A stretch of 64,000 nucleotides of DNA from Mahella australiensis 50-1 BON (GCF_000213255.1 NC_015520.1:1756001-1820000); one strand, 5' to 3'; shown: positions 45,478 to 56,435, counted from the stretch's first letter. Translations and numbers: made by a program. Notes: a model not told the origin generated them from the letters alone.

Positions 45478-45506
45478 ATTTTAACATGCAAAACGTAGAA
45501 ATGCAA
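45478..45506 (-). promoter_or_regulatory. Promoter of the glutamate synthase operon
   Basis: Minus strand TTGCAT (45506-45501), 17 bp, TAAAAT (45483-45478), giving a leader of about 260 nt. Confidence 0.6.
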
Positions 45507-45520
45507 ATATTTTTTTCAGA

Positions 45521-45650
45521 CTTCTGCAATTCGTAATATATAACTGAAACGGGTGATATAAAGCGAGGTATATATGCCAAGCCTGTAGCAGGCATAGGCT
45601 TTATATCATTGCACGCGCTGAATTTGTTATATTACGAATTACAGTTCAGG
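45521..45650. repeat. Palindromic intergenic element, copy B
   Basis: A nested palindrome of about 125 bp between the dapB-like stop and the glutamate synthase promoter. Outer arms are CTGCAATTCGTAATATATAAC (45524-45544) and GTTATATTACGAATTACAG (45626-45644). Inner arms are TGATATAAAGC (45554-45564) and GCTTTATATCA (45598-45608). The tip is GCCTG-TAG-CAGGC. The blocks TTCTGCAATTCGTAATAT and CGAGGTATATATGCCAAGCCT are shared with copy A at 10.5 kb. Confidence 0.72.
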
Positions 45651-45671
45651 CTTTTTAGGGTACGTTTGCCA

Positions 45672-46526
45672 TTATGCGTGTGAATCCCTCTGCTTATTGG
45701 CAAATCGTTCCAACGCCTCCTCAAGATTCAAAACATCGGCCATATCATAAACGCCCTTTCGTCCGACAATAAATTTAGCTGCTTTAATAGCCCCTTTGGC
45801 AAATGCAGAGCGAGTAAAAGACTGATGCATTATCTCCACGCTATCTTCGTCGCTGGCAAACATTACCTTATGTACGCCAACTATACCACCGGCCCTGAGA
45901 GAATGTATGGGTATAATATTCGCTCCCCTTAAAGATATGGCGTCATTCTCAGTTAATATCTTAACACTATCCTCTATACCCCGCCCTTCGGATATGCTTT
46001 CCGCTATTTTTATAGCCGTACCGGATGGTATATCCTTTTTATCTTTAAAATGCTCTTCTATTATTTCTACATCATAATCATCCAATAATTGAGCTGCAAT
46101 TTTGCACAAAAACTGTAACACATTTACACCAAGCGTAATATTAGGTGCTATAACCATACCTACCTTGTTTTGAACGGCTATGCTCCGAAGTTTCTGAAAT
46201 TGTATATCGGTAAATCCTGTAGTTGCTATTACTGCATTTATCTTATTGCGTGCTAGCACTGTTGCATTCGTTATGCAAGCCTCTGGATTAGTGAAGTCTA
46301 TCGCTACGTCAGGTTTAAAAATCCTTAATCCTTCATTTAGCAAGTTGCTGCCCATTACTTTTATGCCTGTCTCAGATATGCCTAATAGAGTTCCCACATC
46401 CTGTCCTATCTTATCACTGCCGGGCCTGCAAACGGCCATAACCAATTGAATATCCTTTCTCCCTATCATGTTCTTCGCTACTATCTTACCAGTTCTACCT
46501 AAACCTATCATACATGCTTTAACCAT
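45672..46526 (-). CDS. DapB-like dihydrodipicolinate reductase
   Basis: A 284-residue protein with an N-terminal nucleotide-binding fold (MIGLGRTGKIVAKN), a GSDKIGQDVGTLLGI stretch typical of DapB, and a C-terminal EEHFKDKKDIPSGTA substrate motif. DapB makes tetrahydrodipicolinate for lysine, meso-DAP and, in spores, dipicolinate. Where E. coli has the His159-His160 pair, this protein reads His-Phe, while the Lys and PSGTA are kept, so it may be a divergent paralogue such as a 2,4-diaminopentanoate dehydrogenase relative. AAGGAGG precedes the ATG. It is controlled by an upstream c-di-AMP riboswitch. Confidence 0.8.
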   Translation of the reverse strand: MVKACMIGLGRTGKIVAKNMIGRKDIQLVMAVCRPGSDKIGQDVGTLLGISETGIKVMGSNLLNEGLRIFKPDVAIDFTNPEACITNATVLARNKINAVIATTGFTDIQFQKLRSIAVQNKVGMVIAPNITLGVNVLQFLCKIAAQLLDDYDVEIIEEHFKDKKDIPSGTAIKIAESISEGRGIEDSVKILTENDAISLRGANIIPIHSLRAGGIVGVHKVMFASDEDSVEIMHQSFTRSAFAKGAIKAAKFIVGRKGVYDMADVLNLEEALERFANKQRDSHA

Positions 46527-46600
46527 CTCTTACCTCCTTAAAATGACATTATTTGGACTTAAACATCGAATTTATATCCATATTATTACATCTAATGAGG

Positions 46601-46634
46601 AAAAATAAAACCGTGGAGTCAACCACGGCTTTAT
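46601..46634 (-). terminator. Riboswitch expression-platform terminator
   Basis: Minus strand AAAGCCGTGG-TTGACT-CCACGGTTTT followed by ATTTTT, between the c-di-AMP aptamer and the dapB-like gene. Confidence 0.9.
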
Positions 46635-46670
46635 TATCATATAATCATATCACCGTTCACTCCCTTTCAA

Positions 46671-46784
46671 CGCTTACGAGGTTAGCTGACAGGCTCGAGC
46701 TGAAAGAGTTGCTCTATCCTTTCGGAATACGCCTCATATTATCCTAATGGGTCCCCCGTTTTCCTATATTCAGGAAATTAAGCG
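46671..46784 (-). ncRNA. c-di-AMP riboswitch (ydaO/yuaA family) aptamer
   Basis: The minus strand carries the hallmark conserved blocks of this family: CGCTTAATTT at the 5' side of P1, ACGGGGGACCCA, and GTCAGCTAACCTCGTAAGCG at the 3' end, with CGCTTA pairing to TAAGCG to close P1. The aptamer is followed by an intrinsic terminator (46601-46634), so ligand binding most likely turns expression off, as in known members. The regulated gene is the dapB-like gene at 45672-46526. Confidence 0.93.
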
Positions 46785-46805
46785 AATCAAACTTGAGATG
46801 TTTAT

Positions 46806-46834
46806 ATTTTAATATTTTTCAGTGCTGATGTCAA
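46806..46834 (-). promoter_or_regulatory. Promoter of the riboswitch-dapB transcript
   Basis: Minus strand TTGACA (46834-46829), 17 bp, TAAAAT (46811-46806), ending about 20 bp before the aptamer. Confidence 0.8.
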
Positions 46835-46893
46835 GCAAATGTTACCTATAATTGGTATGGAAAGTCTTATATTATAGCCATAACATAAGTCCG

Positions 46894-46925
46894 AAAAAGG
46901 CGTTGCTATATGCAACGCCTTTTTA
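46894..46925. terminator. Terminator after the NifU-like gene
   Basis: AAAAAGGCGTTGC-TATAT-GCAACGCCTTTTT, a perfect 13-bp stem with A and T flanks, 10 bp past the stop codon. Confidence 0.93.
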
Positions 46926-46934
46926 GTATGAGTC

Positions 46935-47156
46935 TTATACAGCCACTACTTCTTTTACCTCAGGTACGCTCTCTTTAAGCGTTTCCTCTATACCCTGTTT
47001 CAATGTCATCAGAGCAAACGGGCATGCGCCGCAAGCCCCGGTCAATTTGACCTTTACTACACCGTCACTTGCCACATCGACTAATTCCACATCGCCACCG
47101 TCAGCCTTTAAAGCCGGGCGTATTTTTTCCAATGCTGCTTCTACTTTTTCTTTCAT
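46935..47156 (-). CDS. NifU-like Fe-S scaffold domain protein
   Basis: A 73-residue protein equal to the C-terminal Nfu domain: ALKADGGDVELVDV at 14-27 and the cluster-binding CxxC in GACGACPFA near residue 45. It carries or transfers 4Fe-4S clusters, likely together with the cysteine desulfurase activity of the cell; the many ferredoxin-type proteins in this window are possible clients. ATG at 47156 has GAGGAGG at 9 nt. Confidence 0.92.
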   Translation of the reverse strand: MKEKVEAALEKIRPALKADGGDVELVDVASDGVVKVKLTGACGACPFALMTLKQGIEETLKESVPEVKEVVAV

Positions 47157-47256
47157 AGGATTTATCCTCCTCTGCATAAAATAATCGGTCAGCATATATC
47201 GCTATATCGCTGTATGGGTATTATATCATACAAAACCTATCATTTCAATTATATTT

Positions 47257-49731
47257 TTATCTCACAACAATATTTACCAACTTATCCGGCACAGACACAA
47301 CCTTTATGATGTTTTTATCAGCTATAGACGCCGCTACCTTAGACGACTGCATAGCCAGGATTTTCATTTTGTCCTCATCGGCCCCGGCAGGCATCATAAC
47401 CTTATCGCGCACCTTGCCATTTACTTGCACCACCACCTCTACCTGCTGTTTTACCAGGGCATCGGCATCGTATATCGGCCATGCTTGCAGGTAAAGCGGA
47501 GCACCATGACCCGTCCTATGCCACATTTCCTCGGAAATATGTGGTACAAACGGAGCCAACAACAACAACAACGTTTCTACGGCTTCCATCATAACAGTCG
47601 ATGGACTATCAGCAGTATCACTCTGATACATGGCATTAACCATTTCCATTATAGCACTTATAGCGGTATTGAAGTTATAGCGTTCGGCTATATCATCGCT
47701 GACCTTCTTTATAGTGTAGTTTATGATATAGCGCAACTCTTTATCCCCATCGCTTATTAAATCGGTTTCAGGCTTTCCATTTTCTACCCACTCTTTTACA
47801 GCATCGGCATATTGATCCACCAATCTCCATACGCGGTTCAAAAAGCGAAAGCATCCTTCTACGCTTTGATCGCTCCATTCCAAATCCCTTTCGGGTGGCG
47901 CGGCAAACAGTATAAACAGGCGTGCCGTATCCGCACCGTATTTATCCACTATGTCTTCCGGGCTTACTATATTGCCTTTGGATTTGGACATCTTGGAACC
48001 ATCCTTGAGCACCATACCTTGGGTCAACAAATTGACAAATGGCTCATTCACATCTACTAGCCCCAAATCATGCAATACTTTGGTAAAGAAGCGCGAATAT
48101 AAAAGATGAAGTATTGCGTGCTCTACGCCGCCCACGTATTGATCCACCGGCATCCAATATGATGCCTTCTCTTTGTTGAATGCCTCTTTATCATTCCTCG
48201 GATCGGTGTAGCGCAAATAATACCATGAGGAACATACAAATGTGTCCATGGTATCGACTTCACGCCGTGCTGGACCGCCGCATATGGGACATTTGGTATT
48301 CACGAAGCTTTCTGATGTAGTAAGCGGCGATTGGCCTGTCCCTGTAAATACTACATCGGTAGGCAGCATAACCGGCAATTGGTCCTCGGGCACTGGCACC
48401 TCGCCGCATTTTTCGCAATACACTATCGGTATAGGCGCACCCCAGTATCGCTGCCGCGATATAAGCCAGTCTCTAAGCTTATAAGTTGTTTTGCGTCGAC
48501 CTAGCCCGTTTTCTTCCATATAACTTATGACACGCTCTATACCGTCTCGATTATCAAAGCCATTAAATTGACCTGAATTTATCATGATGCCGTCATCCTC
48601 ATAGGCCTGCTCCAGGTCAAAATCCTGTGCGGCATCAGCCGGTTTTATAACAGGCACTATGGGTAATCCATATTTCTTTGCAAACTCAAAATCCCTGCCA
48701 TCATGAGCCGGCACACCCATCACTGCACCGGTACCGTATTCCATCAGCACATAATTGGCTGTATATATAGGTATACGTGCGCCGTTCATAGGATTTATAG
48801 CATATCGGCCGATAAATACGCCCTCTTTTTCGGCTTCGGTCGATGTGCGGGTTATTTCATCGAGTGCTTCTATCTTCTTTTGAAAGTCCTTAACCTGTTT
48901 ATAATATGGTGTTTTCTTTGCTAATTTTTCTATCAGAGGATGCTCCGGTGCCAACACTACAAACGATACGCCGAATATGGTATCAGGTCTGGTGGTAAAT
49001 ACTGTGATTTTTTCGTTCTTTACATCCTCTATACTGAAGATAACCTCGGCGCCGTAGCTCTTGCCTATCCAGTTACGCTGCATGCTTTTGACCTTATCTG
49101 GCCAACCGTCCAGTTTATCTATATCCTGAAGCAACCTTTCAGCATAATCGGTAATTTTGAAAAACCACTGCTCCAAATCCTTTTTACCTACCGGCGTACC
49201 GCACCTTTCACAGCAACCAGCGACTACCTGTTCGTTAGCCAGCACCGTGCCACACGACGGACACCAATTAACGCGCGCCTTTTTCTTATAGGCCAGACCG
49301 TTCTTATAAAACTGAAGGAACAACCACTGAGTCCATTTGTAGTAAGCCGGGTGACAAGATGCCACCTCGCGATCCCAATCATAACTTATACCTAATTGTT
49401 TGAGCTGGCGGCGCATATTGTTTATATTATCCCATGTCCATTTGCTAGGCTCCACACCGTTTTTTATAGCGGCATTCTCAGCCGGCAGACCAAATGCATC
49501 CCAGCCCATAGGATGCAATACATTATAGCCCTGCATACGCTTATAACGAGCTATGACATCGCCTATCGAATAATTGCGAACATGACCCATATGTAATTTC
49601 CCTGACGGATACGGGAACATCTCCAACATATAATATTTGGGCTTTTGATTGTCTTCCGTCGCCTTAAAAGCTTTGGTTTTTTCCCATTCATCTTGCCATC
49701 GGCCTTCTATAGCCTTAAAATCATAAATCAA
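47257..49731 (-). CDS. leuS: Leucyl-tRNA synthetase
   Basis: An 824-residue class I synthetase: HIGH motif as [16 protein letters not shown] (about 40-55), zinc-binding [14 protein letters not shown], editing domain with the [15 protein letters not shown] loop near 335, KMSKS as [10 protein letters not shown] near 580, and the C-terminal VNGKVRDK domain. The start is TTG at 49731 ([13 protein letters not shown]); no in-frame ATG fits. There is no T-box leader in the 95-bp upstream gap, only an 11-bp hairpin. Confidence 0.97.
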   Translation of the reverse strand: MIYDFKAIEGRWQDEWEKTKAFKATEDNQKPKYYMLEMFPYPSGKLHMGHVRNYSIGDVIARYKRMQGYNVLHPMGWDAFGLPAENAAIKNGVEPSKWTWDNINNMRRQLKQLGISYDWDREVASCHPAYYKWTQWLFLQFYKNGLAYKKKARVNWCPSCGTVLANEQVVAGCCERCGTPVGKKDLEQWFFKITDYAERLLQDIDKLDGWPDKVKSMQRNWIGKSYGAEVIFSIEDVKNEKITVFTTRPDTIFGVSFVVLAPEHPLIEKLAKKTPYYKQVKDFQKKIEALDEITRTSTEAEKEGVFIGRYAINPMNGARIPIYTANYVLMEYGTGAVMGVPAHDGRDFEFAKKYGLPIVPVIKPADAAQDFDLEQAYEDDGIMINSGQFNGFDNRDGIERVISYMEENGLGRRKTTYKLRDWLISRQRYWGAPIPIVYCEKCGEVPVPEDQLPVMLPTDVVFTGTGQSPLTTSESFVNTKCPICGGPARREVDTMDTFVCSSWYYLRYTDPRNDKEAFNKEKASYWMPVDQYVGGVEHAILHLLYSRFFTKVLHDLGLVDVNEPFVNLLTQGMVLKDGSKMSKSKGNIVSPEDIVDKYGADTARLFILFAAPPERDLEWSDQSVEGCFRFLNRVWRLVDQYADAVKEWVENGKPETDLISDGDKELRYIINYTIKKVSDDIAERYNFNTAISAIMEMVNAMYQSDTADSPSTVMMEAVETLLLLLAPFVPHISEEMWHRTGHGAPLYLQAWPIYDADALVKQQVEVVVQVNGKVRDKVMMPAGADEDKMKILAMQSSKVAASIADKNIIKVVSVPDKLVNIVVR

Positions 49732-49774
49732 TTACTGTCTAACCTTCCTCTCTTAATAGACATCTATGTATCGA

Positions 49775-49807
49775 CAAATGCTTCGAGCACACTACCCGAA
49801 GCATTTG
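49775..49807 (-). terminator. Hairpin between rsfS and leuS
   Basis: CAAATGCTTCG and its complement form a perfect 11-bp stem with an 11-nt loop. No T-run follows on the minus strand, so it may process or stabilise mRNA rather than terminate. Confidence 0.45.
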
Positions 49808-49826
49808 ATAAATGCATCTTTATAAA

Positions 49827-50183
49827 TTATGCTTTGGCGGCGACATGTATATTGTCGCCCTCACTCCATAATCTTTCCAGACTGTAAAATTCTCTTTCTT
49901 GCTGCCGAAATATATGGACTATCACATCGCCATAATCCATAACTATCCAGCAGCCTTCCCTGTATCCTTCCAGACGCCTGAGTGGAATATGACACTCATC
50001 CATTTTCTCTTCGATATAATCGCACAATGCCCTAGACTGTACCGTCGACCTCACGCTGCATATCACGAATTCATCCGCTATAATGGTCATCTCAGCCACA
50101 TCCAAAACGATTATATCCTGCGCCTTTTTGTCATCCATCATGCGCCCTATCATCAACGCCATCTCTTTTGATTTCAATGCCAA
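49827..50183 (-). CDS. rsfS: Ribosome silencing factor RsfS
   Basis: A 118-residue RsfS/YbeB/Iojap protein that binds L14 and blocks subunit joining when nutrients are scarce. Typical motifs are DIIVLDVAEMTIIADEFVIC and WIVMDYGDVIVHIF. The start is TTG at 50183 after GGGGG; an internal ATG lies nine codons in. Its own promoter lies directly upstream. Confidence 0.94.
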   Translation of the reverse strand: MALKSKEMALMIGRMMDDKKAQDIIVLDVAEMTIIADEFVICSVRSTVQSRALCDYIEEKMDECHIPLRRLEGYREGCWIVMDYGDVIVHIFRQQEREFYSLERLWSEGDNIHVAAKA

Positions 50184-50220
50184 AAAATCATTACCCCCAT
50201 TTATTTTTGTTTACAAATAT

Positions 50221-50248
50221 ATTATACAACCTTTTGGCTTAATTGCAA
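50221..50248 (-). promoter_or_regulatory. rsfS-leuS promoter
   Basis: Minus strand TTGCAA (50248-50243), 16 bp, TATAAT (50226-50221), about 40 nt before the rsfS start. Confidence 0.65.
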
Positions 50249-50257
50249 TATCACATC

Positions 50258-50479
50258 TTAACCGAACAATTTGGCCAATATCTGTATAATTATAAAAATA
50301 ACCGGCCCGGCTATAATGTATATGATACCTATGGCATGCGAGAAATGAGCCTCTCTTATTAAGCCTTTATGATGCATCTCCGGTGCATCCACTATGATAT
50401 CGAATAGGCCTATAACGACTACCATGACCATCGTCCATATATTGTAGATGCTCTTTGCGGCATCCATAATACCTGCCAT
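50258..50479 (-). CDS. Small membrane protein of the germination operon
   Basis: A 73-residue protein with two hydrophobic helices (about residues 12-32 and 48-70) around a charged loop (DAPEMHHKGLIREAHFSHA). It begins 4 bp after gerB, the end of a gerA-gerC-gerB operon, where clostridia often carry a small membrane protein (CLC_0170-like or GerD-like in position). No family assignment is certain; a helper role for the germinant receptor in the spore inner membrane is an inference. Confidence 0.7.
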   Translation of the reverse strand: MAGIMDAAKSIYNIWTMVMVVVIGLFDIIVDAPEMHHKGLIREAHFSHAIGIIYIIAGPVIFIIIQILAKLFG

Positions 50480-50483
50480 ATAT

Positions 50484-51572
50484 CTAGTCTTTTATCCTCC
50501 TTATAACAGCTATTGTATATAGAATTATTGGCATAATGAATAATATACCTATACCATATGGTATCAGAAAGCGGAAGAATTTATTTGCCTCTATGATATT
50601 TTGCGGTATAAGGGATATTGTATATATGATCGGCACCAAGGGCATGATCAACGGCTTATATTCGGTAAAGCCCAACATTTGTGACAGGACTAGTGCTGCA
50701 GCCCATAACAACCCCGCTATGGTAGGCAAAACCATCATAAGCCATAAACCTATAAAGATGGTGGGCAAACGTTCTATGAACATGCCCGGGTATTCCGCCG
50801 CTGACAACGCTGATACCGATGGTACAATAGATGTCTTCGCCCCATTTTCTCCTATAGTACCTATAGTAAGGAATATCATAAAGATTCCGATAAAAGCTAC
50901 GATGACAGAGGCGTACAGTGCCTCTTTGCCTATAGCCCTGGGTTTGCTTAAAAACGGGACTATAATAAAAAGAAGGCTCATTTCCTCCCAATCCGCAATT
51001 CCTTTTACGCCGGCTTTTAATATGGGTATAGGGCCTTCGGCCATAAAAGGCAACAGATTATCGAGTTTTACATTCGGTATAACAAATGCAAATAGAAGCA
51101 ATATAAGCGGCAAAACGCTTATGCCGAGCAGCATCGACATGCGCGATAACGGTTCTATACCGTATCGAGCTATGTATATGGCCGCAACCAAAAAAGAAAA
51201 CGCTATAACCTCAGTAGGGGTTTTGTCCAACAGAGTCAACTTTGTTATCTCACACATACCCCTAAGCGCCCGAGCTGATACAAGCAGCCAGTACGCAGCC
51301 AAAATCATTGACAATACCAATCCTATCCATGCCCCCATTATAATGCAGCTATACTCGACAAATCCGTGTTTATAGAACCTCTTACTCAAGGCACCCATAG
51401 CCAGTATTCCAGGCAAGACAAAAGCATATCCCGTCAAATAGGCCAGCCACGCGTCCGGCCCCGATTCCTGCGCTAGAAGACGTGCATCTATCAAAGAACC
51501 GATCTCTATCATAGTAGCCACAAGAAAGAACATTGCTTCTTGTTCATTTATCCTATCATTATTTTTAAACAT
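50484..51572 (-). CDS. Spore germination receptor B subunit (GerAB/GerKB-like permease)
   Basis: A 362-residue protein with about ten membrane spans of the amino acid permease-like endospore germination family. The typical start is NDRINEQEAMFFLVATMIEIGSLI, where the unwound TM1 motif would bind germinant. It forms a receptor with the A and C subunits in the spore inner membrane. Germinant identity is unknown. Confidence 0.92.
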   Translation of the reverse strand: MFKNNDRINEQEAMFFLVATMIEIGSLIDARLLAQESGPDAWLAYLTGYAFVLPGILAMGALSKRFYKHGFVEYSCIIMGAWIGLVLSMILAAYWLLVSARALRGMCEITKLTLLDKTPTEVIAFSFLVAAIYIARYGIEPLSRMSMLLGISVLPLILLLFAFVIPNVKLDNLLPFMAEGPIPILKAGVKGIADWEEMSLLFIIVPFLSKPRAIGKEALYASVIVAFIGIFMIFLTIGTIGENGAKTSIVPSVSALSAAEYPGMFIERLPTIFIGLWLMMVLPTIAGLLWAAALVLSQMLGFTEYKPLIMPLVPIIYTISLIPQNIIEANKFFRFLIPYGIGILFIMPIILYTIAVIRRIKD

Positions 51573-51581
51573 ACCTACACC

Positions 51582-52763
51582 TCAATATTTCATACCAACA
51601 CGTCGTATCTTAGTATCTACATGCACCGATACCGGCATGGACCCATATATATCATCCCACTTTTTTTCGATGCCCTTCCATTCTTTATAATGATGCTTTT
51701 CCATATAATCGCCAAAACCCAAAGCATCGGTCTTATACTGCTTCTGCAATTTATCTATCATGAAATCTATTTCCCGCTCTAACTCTTCCGATACCGCCTG
51801 CTCGGCTTTAGCTATATAAGCCTCATCCGCTGTCTTATCGCCGTTTATCTCGGCAATATTGCCTTCCATCCTTATCTCTATAGCCATAGAAGGCTTCTTA
51901 TCCTTAAAGTCAGCTTTTAACTGGGTATGCTCTCCATATATTTCAAATGTCAAAGACCCTGCCTTGCTTTTAGGATCCTTCACTACTATCTCGCCACCTT
52001 TTATCTTTCCCATAACGAACTGCGCAGCTCGGGTCTCTTGCTCTCCCAACCATCCCGCTAACTTACCATCCTTTATAAGGCCGCTGCCAGCTATTTTTAT
52101 GTCTTTATCTTCAGATATGCTTATGCGCCCCGTAAGCATACTGTATCCATCGCCGAGTTTATGCAGAAAATCACAGAGATCAGTATCTATAAAACGGCCG
52201 GTCTTAGCACCCTGCTGTAGCTGATCTGATATAAACATGGAAACCGAGTGAGCTATTTGCGGCTGAGCAGAAAATATATCTTTGGCCGAACCGTCAGCTA
52301 TAAGCACCTTTATGCCACGCATACTTTCCGGGTCTCGTGCCCAAAAATCCAGTACATCGAGCAGATTATAGCGCTCAGCCAGTTCTTCCCCTATGACGAG
52401 CACTTTCTGGTGACCGAAGAATAATACGCGGTCGGAACGAGTGGCCATTTGGCGTTCTATTTCAAAGAAACTCGTACCGGTGCTGCTGTACACCCATGCA
52501 GGTTTTTGATTTCCAGCGCTACCTGCATTACTGCTTCCATTATTCTGACCTAACATGAATCTAAATACGGGTATCTCGAGCGTCAGCATAAACGGATTGA
52601 CATTATATCCTTCTATATTTTCCATACCTTTATTCTTATTGCTTTCGGGCGCCACATCGGCAGCGGCGCCCAACACAAAGGCCTGCTTATCTATTTCTAC
52701 CTTATCCCAACAACCTGTTAATATCGGCGCTAATATCAATCCTAATATCAATAGTTTTTTCAA
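51582..52763 (-). CDS. Spore germination receptor C subunit (Ger(x)C lipoprotein)
   Basis: A 393-residue lipoprotein: signal peptide with lipobox LTGC and the family hallmark TGCWDKVEIDK at about residues 16-26, then the three-domain GerAC fold. It needs Lgt for anchoring. ATGA overlap with gerA links their translation. Confidence 0.93.
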   Translation of the reverse strand: MKKLLILGLILAPILTGCWDKVEIDKQAFVLGAAADVAPESNKNKGMENIEGYNVNPFMLTLEIPVFRFMLGQNNGSSNAGSAGNQKPAWVYSSTGTSFFEIERQMATRSDRVLFFGHQKVLVIGEELAERYNLLDVLDFWARDPESMRGIKVLIADGSAKDIFSAQPQIAHSVSMFISDQLQQGAKTGRFIDTDLCDFLHKLGDGYSMLTGRISISEDKDIKIAGSGLIKDGKLAGWLGEQETRAAQFVMGKIKGGEIVVKDPKSKAGSLTFEIYGEHTQLKADFKDKKPSMAIEIRMEGNIAEINGDKTADEAYIAKAEQAVSEELEREIDFMIDKLQKQYKTDALGFGDYMEKHHYKEWKGIEKKWDDIYGSMPVSVHVDTKIRRVGMKY

Positions 52764-54373
52764 TGTTTAACGACCTTCTCACGATACACGACGTCACTTG
52801 TCTTATCCTTATTCATGCGCTGTTCATCCTGCAGATGTAAATAGCTCTCCCTGGTACGCATAGACACCCACGGCGCCCGTATTATGCTATCTTTAAGGTC
52901 GCGCAAGTTCAGCGGTATCCAAGGCGCCATATATGGTATGCCGAAACTTTTTAAGATAGACAGATGGCTGACTATCATCATCACAGTCAATATGATGCCA
53001 TATAATCCTAGGGTTGTAGCCAAAATCATTAAAATAAAGCGCAATATACGAAAACTTATGGCAAGATCATAGCTCGGTATAGCAAAATTGGCTATGGCAG
53101 TCAATGCTACCACCACCACCATAGCCGGGCTCACTATATTGGCTCCCACTGCTGCCTGGCCTATGATAATAGCACCAACTACGCCTATGGTTTGTCCCAT
53201 GGCACCGGGCAGGCGCATGCCGGCCTCGCGCAGCAATTCCAGTGAACCCTCCATTATAAAGGCCTCTATAAAAGCCGGAAAGGGCAATCCCTCCCGGCCT
53301 GCTGCCATAGATAAAGCCAGCGACGTCGGTATCATTTCTGGATGATAGGAAAGCATAGCAATGTAAAGCGATGGTAATAGTAGAGCTACGATAGTCCCTA
53401 TAAAACGTGTAAAACGTATTAAGCTGCTTATAAGCCAGCGCTGATAGTAATCATCGGGTGCCTGCATGAAACTATTCAGCGTCGTAGGCAGCAGCAGTAC
53501 GAATGGCGTGTTGTCGACCGCAATGCATACCTTGCCCCCCATCAGCGCAGCGGCCGCTTTATCCGGCCGTTCTGTGGTTTGGATCTGCGGAAACGGCGAG
53601 ATCCAATCGTCCTCTATAAGATGTTCTATTAAGGCGCTACCTACGACGCTGTCGACATCTATGCCATCTAAGCGCTTATTAAGCTCATCGAGCACATTAA
53701 CGTTAACGATGCTCTCTATATACATCACCGCCACATCAGTTTTGCTGCGGCGACCGATATGATAGGTCTTGAGCTTAAGCCTAGGATCACGTATATATCG
53801 CCGCACCAGCATTGTGTTTATGCGCAAAGTCTCGGTAAAAGCATCTTTTGGACCGCGCACGGTGGGTTCGACAGCAGGGTCGCTCACCTGGCGATGTTCC
53901 CAACCTTTAACTTCTACTATGACACACCTGGCTATACCATCTATAAATATAACTGTACTACCGCTCATGATATTAAAGACTATACCATCCATGTCATCGC
54001 CTTCTCTCACGCTTGCTGCCGATATCACGGCTTCTTTGGCATAGCAAAAGGCATCATCCGCACCTTCTATTTCAATGTCAGCCATGCGCGATTCCAATGT
54101 TAATGGCTTGATTATATAGTTATCGATAAAGTCCGTATTGACCAGACCGTCTAAAAATACCAGTTCGGCTTTCATCTTGCCTGCTATCCTGAAAGAACGG
54201 TACACTATGTCGTCGCAGTCCTTGAGTATGGTCTGCATCATTTTTACATTTTTATCCAGTTTTTTATCAAGCTTAATGCCATGATACGATCCATCGGCTG
54301 ATGCAATGTTGTCGTCGGGATCTTTCCCAAGCACAAAATCTTTTAATCTATGATATATGGTAGACAAATGCAT
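52760..54373 (-). CDS. Spore germination receptor A subunit (GerA family)
   Basis: About 537 residues: a large soluble N-terminal domain (about 1-290, including VLVRRYIRDPRLK-like MLVRRYIRDPRLKLKTYHIG), then several membrane segments (LLPSLYIAMLSYHPEMIPTS, GQTIGVVGAIIIGQAAV). ATG at 54373 is 8 nt after GCGGAGG; the longer in-frame form from TTG at 54400 would place this site inside the coding region. The ribosome-binding site itself lies in the 3' arm of a terminator-like hairpin downstream of ligA. Confidence 0.92.
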   Translation of the reverse strand: MHLSTIYHRLKDFVLGKDPDDNIASADGSYHGIKLDKKLDKNVKMMQTILKDCDDIVYRSFRIAGKMKAELVFLDGLVNTDFIDNYIIKPLTLESRMADIEIEGADDAFCYAKEAVISAASVREGDDMDGIVFNIMSGSTVIFIDGIARCVIVEVKGWEHRQVSDPAVEPTVRGPKDAFTETLRINTMLVRRYIRDPRLKLKTYHIGRRSKTDVAVMYIESIVNVNVLDELNKRLDGIDVDSVVGSALIEHLIEDDWISPFPQIQTTERPDKAAAALMGGKVCIAVDNTPFVLLLPTTLNSFMQAPDDYYQRWLISSLIRFTRFIGTIVALLLPSLYIAMLSYHPEMIPTSLALSMAAGREGLPFPAFIEAFIMEGSLELLREAGMRLPGAMGQTIGVVGAIIIGQAAVGANIVSPAMVVVVALTAIANFAIPSYDLAISFRILRFILMILATTLGLYGIILTVMMIVSHLSILKSFGIPYMAPWIPLNLRDLKDSIIRAPWVSMRTRESYLHLQDEQRMNKDKTSDVVYREKVVKH

Positions 54374-54381
54374 ATAAAAAA

Positions 54382-54429
54382 CCTCCGCTACAGATAGCAA
54401 ACTTTAGGTTAAGTATCTGCAAACGGAGG
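54382..54429 (-). terminator. ligA terminator that masks the gerA ribosome-binding site
   Basis: Minus strand CCTCCG-tttg-CAGATA, 17-nt loop, TATCTG-tag-CGGAGG, then TTTTTT. It follows the ligA stop by 6 bp. The 3' arm contains GGAGG, the only good ribosome-binding site for gerA. Confidence 0.75.
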
Positions 54430-54434
54430 GTATA

Positions 54435-56435
<2,001 letters not shown>

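Noticed and set aside
46671-46784. Lysine riboswitch considered because a lysine-pathway gene follows
   Set aside because: The conserved blocks (GGGGGACCCA, GTCAGCTAACCTCGTAAGCG) are those of the ydaO/yuaA class; lysine-aptamer landmarks are absent.
49732-49826. Possible T-box leader before leuS
   Set aside because: The gap is 95 bp and holds only an 11-bp hairpin, with no T-box sequence.
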